The notes beneath the pieces are model-generated. The model saw only the letters and a program-made list of their open reading frames with translations, had not been told where the DNA came from and made no database searches. Of a stretch of 14,558 bases of DNA, positions 12,583-14,558 are shown one piece after another (position 1 is the first letter of the stretch; each line of letters begins with the position of its first letter). The position numbers and the translations under genes are program-made. Location: positions 1 through 14,558 of the forward strand of contig CAZNOS010000019.1 of NCBI GenBank assembly GCA_964574775.1, in the 5' to 3' direction. Source of the stretch: CABMGO01 sp964574775. GTDB lineage: Archaea; Nanobdellota; Nanobdellia; Pacearchaeales; GW2011-AR1.

Positions 12583-14558
12583 AAAGTAGAAATGACCTCC
12601 GTACATCCTATCGGCGAGTTGCCCTTTTTATCAATACACTTGAAATAATATGTTCCATCTATTTTATCTGTCAAGTCCAGTGTGTGTAGCGTGTTATATA
12701 CTCCCTTTGTATTATTTATTTCAAAAGAGCATCCAATTGTTTCATTATTAAAAATATAGACACATTCAGCATCTTCATTTGTTTGTAAAATAAGATTTTC
12801 TTCTGACTTGAATACTCTAACTATTTTCGGAGCAACGTCATCTAAATAAATAGTAAAGTTAACGGACGCATTTGCTTTATTGCCAGCAGAATCTTCACAG
12901 CTTACAAGTATATTTTTATTACCAGTTCCCAAAGTCGTTAAGAGTTGATTGTGTGCTTTAGTTCCTGTCTCTAAGAATAAAGAAGAAACATTTCCATATC
13001 CATCGACTGAAAATGAGCAAGCTGCATCTCCAGAATTTATACAGCCAGAAGTCTGTGCTCTTAATTGTAAACTACTTGAAGAATTTATTTCTATTAAATT
13101 TCCATTCTGTGGATAAGTTATAGAAACTCCTAGCCCGTTTTCGCAGATATTTAAACTATATTTTTTACTTTGTGAATTTACAACTCTTTTTATCAAATCT
13201 GTTTCTTCTAGATCTGGCTGGTCTTTGCATTTCACAAACATTTCTAACTTACTAGAACTAATATTTCCCAGTTGTGCGTAACATGGCCACTGTCCATAAA
13301 GTGCAAAATTAGGAGAAGTCATGCACGTGAAAGAATTATTCATACTATCATAATAAATCTCATCATACTCTAAAGAATATTTACACTCTGCCGGCTCATT
13401 GAGATACATTGTGATCTTAGTAGAATTTGTTCCCATTGCTAAAAAAGATTCATCTACTGGATTAAATTCCAATATCTGTGCTTCAGTTAAGTCTGGACCT
13501 TCTGCTTGTTTAACCTGTACAATAAACGGAGCTTCATTTGTTTGTCCCGCGAAGTTTCTACATTTAATATAATATTCATTTTCGCCTTGTTCTAATCCAG
13601 GTGTTGTTCCGTCGCCACCACTCGATCCACCCATATGTGGAGATAGTGTTATGGCGTGATGCATTCCATCTAGTTTTCCAGTTTGATAATTCATGGTAGA
13701 TAACATTGTATATTGCATTGCATCAAAATCCGTAGAGTGATTTGTGTCCAATTTACAGATAGTCTGTTTGTCTACTACTATACCAAACGTCAATGGTTTC
13801 CACGCAGCAACTTCTTCCTTATTTGCGCCTTCTATTTTGAATCCAGCACTCTGTACTGACGTATATTTATTTCCTTCAGTAATAATTTCTTGCCATGGCG
13901 TAATTTTTGCAGACCATATTTCCGATAAAGAGGCACAATATCCAGGTTCTCCATTTTCAATAAAATAATGACAATTGCTTCCTATAGATTTACATCTGTA
14001 TTCCGAACACGGACGCACATCGTCGTTGCAAACAGAACAGTCACCATTCTTAGGTGCCTCCCATCCCGAACATTGAAATTGCATAATATAATATTCTTGT
14101 TCTTCGTAAGTATTTAGGAATGCTTCATAAATAATATAGAGTATTGCGATTATCAAACCAACTGGACCCATCCATGCAAAAAATCCGCCAGAAGCTAACC
14201 CACCAGATGCCGTCGCTCCAGCAGTCGTTCCAGCCGCAGCTCCTCCTGCCGCAGTTCCACCAGCAGTGCCTGCACCAACTGCAGCACTTGCTCCAACACT
14301 AGCACCACCCCAAACAGAACCGTAGCCAACAAGTGCAGAAAATCCACCAGCCCAAGTTCCACCAGTATAAGCAGCCGCAGCACCATAGCCAACAGCATAA
14401 CCAACTGTTCCACCAACAGCACCCATAAACTGATTAAATTGAGCAGCTTTACCGGGGCTCCAGTCTTGATTTTTTGCTATTAGTCCACCAAGTAGTGAAC
14501 CAAGATAAGAGCCAATAATTGTAAAAGCTATTGTAATTCCAGATGCTTTTAGACCTGA
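12579..14558 (-). CDS. large membrane/surface protein with seven-Cys module and Ig-like repeats, copy A (partial, 5' end outside window)
   Basis: Paralogue of the 777-aa protein. The frame stays open to the window edge, so the N-terminus is missing; the first ATG (14426) is inside the gene, as the 44 upstream codons encode a hydrophobic Gly-rich helix (TIAFTIIGSYLGSLLGGLI) and a WSPGKAAQFNQF loop comparable to copy B. Counting from that ATG: a Gly/Ala-rich hydrophobic stretch (1-85), a membrane helix (87-103), then a seven-Cys module (119-164) with spacing C-x10-C-x2-C-x6-C-x4-C-x6-C-x11-C including PCSEYRC, a TPWQEIITEGN segment, and about four Ig-like beta domains to the C-terminus with paired Cys and repeated Y-x-K-C-x-D and EPAECKY motifs. 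It carries many N-glycosylation sequons. Probably anchored in the membrane with the Cys module and Ig-like domains outside. It overlaps the next gene by four bases. Function unknown. Confidence 0.85.
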   Translation of the reverse strand, partial: SGLKASGITIAFTIIGSYLGSLLGGLIAKNQDWSPGKAAQFNQFMGAVGGTVGYAVGYGAAAAYTGGTWAGGFSALVGYGSVWGGASVGASAAVGAGTAGGTAAGGAAAGTTAGATASGGLASGGFFAWMGPVGLIIAILYIIYEAFLNTYEEQEYYIMQFQCSGWEAPKNGDCSVCNDDVRPCSEYRCKSIGSNCHYFIENGEPGYCASLSEIWSAKITPWQEIITEGNKYTSVQSAGFKIEGANKEEVAAWKPLTFGIVVDKQTICKLDTNHSTDFDAMQYTMLSTMNYQTGKLDGMHHAITLSPHMGGSSGGDGTTPGLEQGENEYYIKCRNFAGQTNEAPFIVQVKQAEGPDLTEAQILEFNPVDESFLAMGTNSTKITMYLNEPAECKYSLEYDEIYYDSMNNSFTCMTSPNFALYGQWPCYAQLGNISSSKLEMFVKCKDQPDLEETDLIKRVVNSQSKKYSLNICENGLGVSITYPQNGNLIEINSSSSLQLRAQTSGCINSGDAACSFSVDGYGNVSSLFLETGTKAHNQLLTTLGTGNKNILVSCEDSAGNKANASVNFTIYLDDVAPKIVRVFKSEENLILQTNEDAECVYIFNNETIGCSFEINNTKGVYNTLHTLDLTDKIDGTYYFKCIDKKGNSPIGCTEVISTL
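12595..12600 (-). promoter_or_regulatory. ribosome binding site GGAGGT of pilin-like copy A
   Basis: Minus-strand GGAGGT within the 3' end of the Ig-like gene, 12 bases before ATG 12582. It argues against the longer start at 12606, which lies upstream of it. Confidence 0.55.
14172..14426 (-). repeat. coding Gly/Ala-rich segment (glycine-zipper-like)
   Basis: About 85 codons of the copy A Ig-like protein encode mostly Gly, Ala, Thr, Val and aromatic residues with many G-x3-G and A-x3-G spacings and no charged residues. On the plus strand it appears as recurring ccagcag/ccacca triplet-rich DNA with higher GC than the surroundings. Copy B has a more ordinary sequence at the corresponding place. 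It probably forms one or more tightly packed membrane helices. Confidence 0.65.

Noticed and set aside
14195..14422. Minus-strand frame rich in Leu and Val overlapping the Gly/Ala-rich segment.
   Set aside because: It is the alternative reading frame of the Gly/Ala codon run; the main frame continues upstream and matches copy B.
14172..14426. Triplet-rich ccagcag/ccacca DNA considered as a noncoding tandem repeat.
   Set aside because: The units are irregular and fully explained by Gly/Ala codons in the reading frame.

Overview
The window looks like a stretch of an AT-rich archaeal genome, most likely a DPANN archaeon of the Woesearchaeota/Pacearchaeota type. The reasons are archaeal TATA boxes 20-40 bases before start codons, leaderless or near-leaderless genes mixed with GGAGG/GGTG ribosome sites, several class III (prepilin-like) N-termini of the form K-K-G/A followed by a hydrophobic helix, and large Cys-rich secreted proteins that resemble, from memory, hypothetical proteins common in those lineages. 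The lineage is an inference. I see no rRNA, tRNA, CRISPR array or insertion sequence, and no gap over 300 bases between genes.

Left part (1-2376). A three-gene minus-strand operon encodes a phosphoglycerate mutase (1405-1980), a small Cys-containing membrane protein (947-1405) and a tRNA-dihydrouridine synthase (115-963). It is read divergently from a small plus-strand membrane protein gene (2041-2376). The 60-base gap holds a palindromic TATA element that could serve both directions. The plus-strand gene then meets the next minus-strand gene tail to tail with no base between the two stop codons.

Middle (2377-4412). A compact three-gene minus-strand operon, with its own TATA box at 4389-4396, encodes three membrane-anchored proteins with prepilin-like N-termini (167, 323 and 172 aa).

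Right part (4413-14558). A minus-strand operon of at least seven genes, joined by 1-8 base overlaps or gaps of up to 16 bases, encodes almost only surface or secreted proteins. It contains a duplicated two-gene unit: a large membrane protein with a seven-Cys module and Ig-like repeats, followed by a KKGQVT pilin-like protein (12579-14558 with 11770-12582, and 7053-9386 with 6275-7036). Each unit is followed by a different secreted protein: a 671-aa protein with 39 cysteines (9762-11777) and a 620-aa protein (4413-6275). A small secreted 125-aa protein (9383-9760) lies between the two units. The rightmost gene runs off the window.

The ten minus-strand genes between 2377 and 14558 look like a dedicated cell-surface system: pilin-like subunits without the usual Glu at position 5, disulfide-rich exterior modules and repeated Ig-like folds. 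No assembly ATPase, platform protein or prepilin peptidase is present in the window. Its role (adhesion, contact with a host cell, envelope structure or secretion) cannot be read from the sequence.
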